The translations under genes were made by a program, and so were the position numbers. 64,000 nucleotides of DNA from Effrenium voratum (taxonomy: Eukaryota > Sar > Dinophyceae > Suessiales > Symbiodiniaceae). Positions within the stretch are counted from its first letter, which is position 1. The number at the start of each line of letters is the position of its first letter. Shown piece by piece: positions 61,101 to 64,000 of this stretch. Below the pieces are notes generated by a model. The model was not told the origin of the DNA. It saw only the letters and a program-made list of their open reading frames with translations, and made no database searches. The stretch spans positions 365,321-429,320 of the forward strand of contig CAUJNA010003499.1 of the NCBI GenBank assembly GCA_963377175.1. The letters run 5' to 3'.

Positions 61101-61283
61101 TTAGCTTGCCGTCAGTCCTGCAGATTTTGCTCCGATGCTCCCTCACTCGACTCGGGCCCCGTGGATACGTCAAACATGCTTGCCTGTTGCAGGTCTCTCT
61201 CACAAGACTCCCAGTGACCTTCGTGCGGAGACGAAATCCACGCCACATGCGGCTAAGCACTTCCCCAGGTCCGATTAGAGATC
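58186..61283. other. Sequence without recognised features
   Basis: Several ORFs of 60-160 codons on both strands have no motif, repeat structure or paired splice sites. It lies downstream of the RCC1-like exons, so further exons of that gene could be hidden here. Confidence 0.35.
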
Positions 61284-63354
61284 CTGCAGAAGGCCCTGCA
61301 CCGCACTGCTGTCGCCGCCATAGTCACGGCTGCCCCACGTGACCAGGGCTCCATCACTTCTCAGCGCTGCAAATGCGCCGCTGGTGGCAGCGATCTGCAG
61401 GACGTTCTGCAGCTGCTCCTGTATCAACATTCGGGGAACTGACGCCAATGCGGCAAGGACGGGAGCGGCGCAGGTGTTACAATGCTCGGACTGAAAACAA
61501 TAGAACACTCAGCCCTGCAGCAAACTCTAGAGCATGTGGCAACTTCTCTCCAGGCGTATTCTAGCTGCCTAACTGACTGTGTATGGCGTGGTGTTTGCGC
61601 TGAATCCGGCTTGTCTACTCTTCCTGCCTACGACCCGGCTGACTCCCAGTGGCCCCAGGTGGCGGACGCCACCTGTACCCCACCGAAACCCTGAGGGGCC
61701 GGCCTCTGCTGACGCAAATCCGAATCCCATCCCCGCGAGGATCGATTGGCTTGGAACCGATGGTTTTGCCTAAGGTGACCAAGCCGAATTTGTAGTGTTC
61801 AAATACGTGACCGTCCAGGCGGGGAAAACCTGATGAAGAACGCTGAACGCTACGGCACACGCGTTTCACCACGGAAGTTTGCTGGATTTGGCATGTGTTG
61901 CTCATGCGTGGCTGCGAACGTGACAATTAATTAGCAATAAGGATATTCACATCAAATGTGCTGAAACCCAGGTAACTTGGCTACATGTTACATATGCTCA
62001 ACAACATACCACACTGAAGCCCTTCGAGCAAGTACGCGTTTGTTGAAGCTGGGAGTGTCCGAAACCCAGGTGACAGGCACATGCCCCACTCCCGTGCCTA
62101 GAACTGCGCCATGCCTGAATATTTGCACCCCAACCCCCAACCGTCCCCAAAAAAAAACGAACAAGTTGCTGAAAGCTGACAGGATATCCCATATGCTTCA
62201 CCTTCCATGACTCCAGGCGTTTGTCGACTCTTAAAGGCCTTGCTCAATCCATTCACCGCCCACCCCCTCTCCCCCCTCCCACTGACCCAAACGCCTGGAC
62301 TTGGCTGCAGTCGCCCCCCAGGTGCGCTCGGCCCCAGGTGACCACCCGTCCGCTCTCCAGCAGGGCGGCAAAGGCATACTCTGCGGCCACCACCTCTGCC
62401 ACCGACACCAACTGCTCCTCCACCTGAGAACTGGACTCAACTGGCTCCGTGGTACCGCTGCCCTGTGCGGAACCTGAATGGACAACGCAAACCTTTACCT
62501 TCCAGGATCAGAGACATGTTTTGTGGATTGAAAACACAAGATAGCAGAAACTTTTGAAAGGGCCCTGAACCTTTTCAGACACACTGATGGATGCCCCCGA
62601 TTGCCATTCAATCACACGATTCATGCACAGGAATTGCAACGCAAAGAGTGCAATCACTTTCACCAAATTCGCAGCTGACTATCTGCAAACTGGCGGTAGG
62701 GATTGATTGACATTGCGGCTTCGTGTTCCCCCTTCATGGAATGTGATAAACGGAACTGCAACGATAAAGCTGAACAACTGACGACATGTTGCAGCTTGCA
62801 ACAATAAGATGCAGGGCTCTATCAGCAATGTGGTATGCCTACTCCTGCTCAAACACCAGTACGGCGGAATTGATTTGTCTCTTAAAGCAATCTGAATCTT
62901 AGGTCGCCTGTTCAAGTCACATCCACGGGGAAAAAAGAAGTGATACGTAAGGTGAAACCTGCCCAAATCACCGTCTGAAAATTGAAACCCCAAGTGGAGT
63001 TGGTCAATTGGATCCTGAAGATTCGGCTCATTCCACATCACTTCCAAGAAAAACAGCAAAGCGCGTTCAACAGGGACCAAAGGATCCATTTGCTGTGGCA
63101 CACCGCAAATGAATGGTGCCACTGCTTACGTAGGTTGCCTCAGGCTATATCTCAGACTCGGTACATGTTTACAAAATATTATAATATGCAAGACTTACGA
63201 CACAAGGCGAGAACTCACCATGGTCGGCCTCAGAGCTGTCGCCTCCGCAGTTGGGGTCCCCCCAGGTGACGACAGAGCCGTCCGCCTTCACCGCAGCAAA
63301 AGCGGCGTAGGAGGCTGCCACCCGACGGACCTCTGCACGTTTCGCAGGAATGGT
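61284..63354 (-). CDS. RCC1-like repeat protein (three exons seen, partial)
   Basis: Part of a protein of tandem RCC1-like beta-propeller repeats; such proteins are abundant in dinoflagellates and their ligand is unknown here. Three exons each encode one repeat of about 42-45 residues. 63229-63354: VRRVAASYAAFAAVKADGSV, then VTWGDPNCGGDSSE. 62296-62423: VVAAEYAFAALLESGRVVTW, then GRAHLGGDCSQVQ. 61284-61418: VLQIAATSGAFAALRSDGAL, then VTWGSRDYGGDSSAVQGLL. The shared pattern is V..IAA...AFAAL..DG.VVTWG....GGDSS.V. Exon edges fall at nearly the same place in each repeat (AG before, GC/GT-type or ambiguous G after), which suits growth by exon duplication. Start, end and any further repeats are not visible; upstream exons would lie beyond 63.4 kb. 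Confidence 0.7.
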
Positions 63355-63539
63355 CTGCAAGCCTACCCAAGAAAACGCAGATCTACGAATGCAATGGAGG
63401 GTGCTTGAATGAGGCAAGGTTGCAAGGATGAGGGCATTGCATTCTCGGGGCGAACATTTTCAGTGCAATCAACCATGATACCAGTTAGGCCTTCCCTCAA
63501 GCCAATTGACAGGTTTGCCAATCCTCCACATGACCTTGC

Positions 63540-64000
63540 TTTATGTTTAGTCGCTCTCTTTGCTGATTTTCGTTATGTCTTCTATTTTCGTGTATGTTAT
63601 TCTATGTTCATGTACTTTCCTTACTTGTTTTTTCTCTGTTTGTCTCTCTTTCTTCCCACATTTGTTTTACGTATTTCGGTGTTTTTGTCTTTCTCTCTGT
63701 GTTCTGTCTTTCTGTATTTATCAATGTCTGTCTTTCTTTACCTCTGTATTTTGTCATTGTTGCTTTTCTTTCTTGCTTATGTATTTTGACATTGCTGCTT
63801 TGTTATTTCTTGCTTTCTTTCTTTCTCTATTTCTTTATTTCCTTCTTTGTTTCCTTCTTTCTTTATTTATGTCGTTATTTCTTTCTGTATCTTTATTTAT
63901 GTATTTCTATTATTTCGTTCCTTCTTTGTTTCTTTTTCTGTCTTTCTTTTAGTTCGTTATTTATAACAAAAAAAAACTTGTTTATTGCTTTCTTGCTTTC
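63540..64000 (+). repeat. T-rich degenerate CTTT/TATT tract
   Basis: Pyrimidine-rich sequence of TTTCTTTC, TTTATTTA and TCTGTCTT units to the window end, a decayed relative of the CTTT blocks at 43 and 53 kb. The ORFs there are Phe/Leu/Ser repeats. Confidence 0.85.

Overview
The window looks like nuclear DNA of a dinoflagellate, most likely a Symbiodiniaceae relative. The evidence is as follows. Short exons sit in long introns. Many introns begin GC or GA and share an ambiguous G at both ends. Related genes lie in same-strand tandem arrays. There is a Copia-type retroelement, exon-per-repeat RCC1-like coding, and very large microsatellite tracts. No bacterial operon, CRISPR array, rRNA or convincing tRNA gene was seen. 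Nearly all of the ORFs longer than 60 codons are shadows or read-through of simple repeats.

Layout. 1-3772 (minus) is the 5' part of a Copia-type LTR retrotransposon: primer-binding site, gag with zinc knuckle, protease, then a DD35E integrase running off the left edge. One in-frame stop and two frameshifts interrupt it. 5365-16226 (minus) holds three tandem paralogues of a Ctr-type copper transporter, each with five exons in the same order. Intron 1 of the lowest copy holds a 1.2-kb segment between two hairpin-forming direct repeats, with decayed coding sequence inside. 17.1-17.6 kb is GAT/GGA repeat. 20.9-24.8 kb is a 3.8-kb TACA/TTACA array followed by purine-rich and then AT-rich sequence. 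25.8-27.7 kb (minus) encodes ribosomal protein bL20 in several exons. 30.3-32.0 kb is GCCT/CTGT/CTCTGT repeat and 32.4-34.5 kb an AGAGCAAG minisatellite.

35.3-46.2 kb (minus) is a widely split alpha/beta-hydrolase gene (DUF900-like), recognisable from seven exons. Its introns contain several repeat blocks, including a ~0.9-kb cassette (42.4-43.3 kb) that recurs at 52.35-53.4 kb. 50-51 kb and 53.8-56.3 kb (minus) contain exons of unrecognised proteins, some with membrane segments. 61.3-63.4 kb (minus) holds three RCC1-like repeat exons. The window ends in T-rich simple sequence.

Every gene I can support is on the minus strand, as expected for a dinoflagellate unidirectional gene block. The genes do not form an obvious pathway. 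Outside the retroelement, exon edges were placed by reading splice signals and family alignment by eye, so boundaries can be off by a few bases and 5' ends are mostly unknown.
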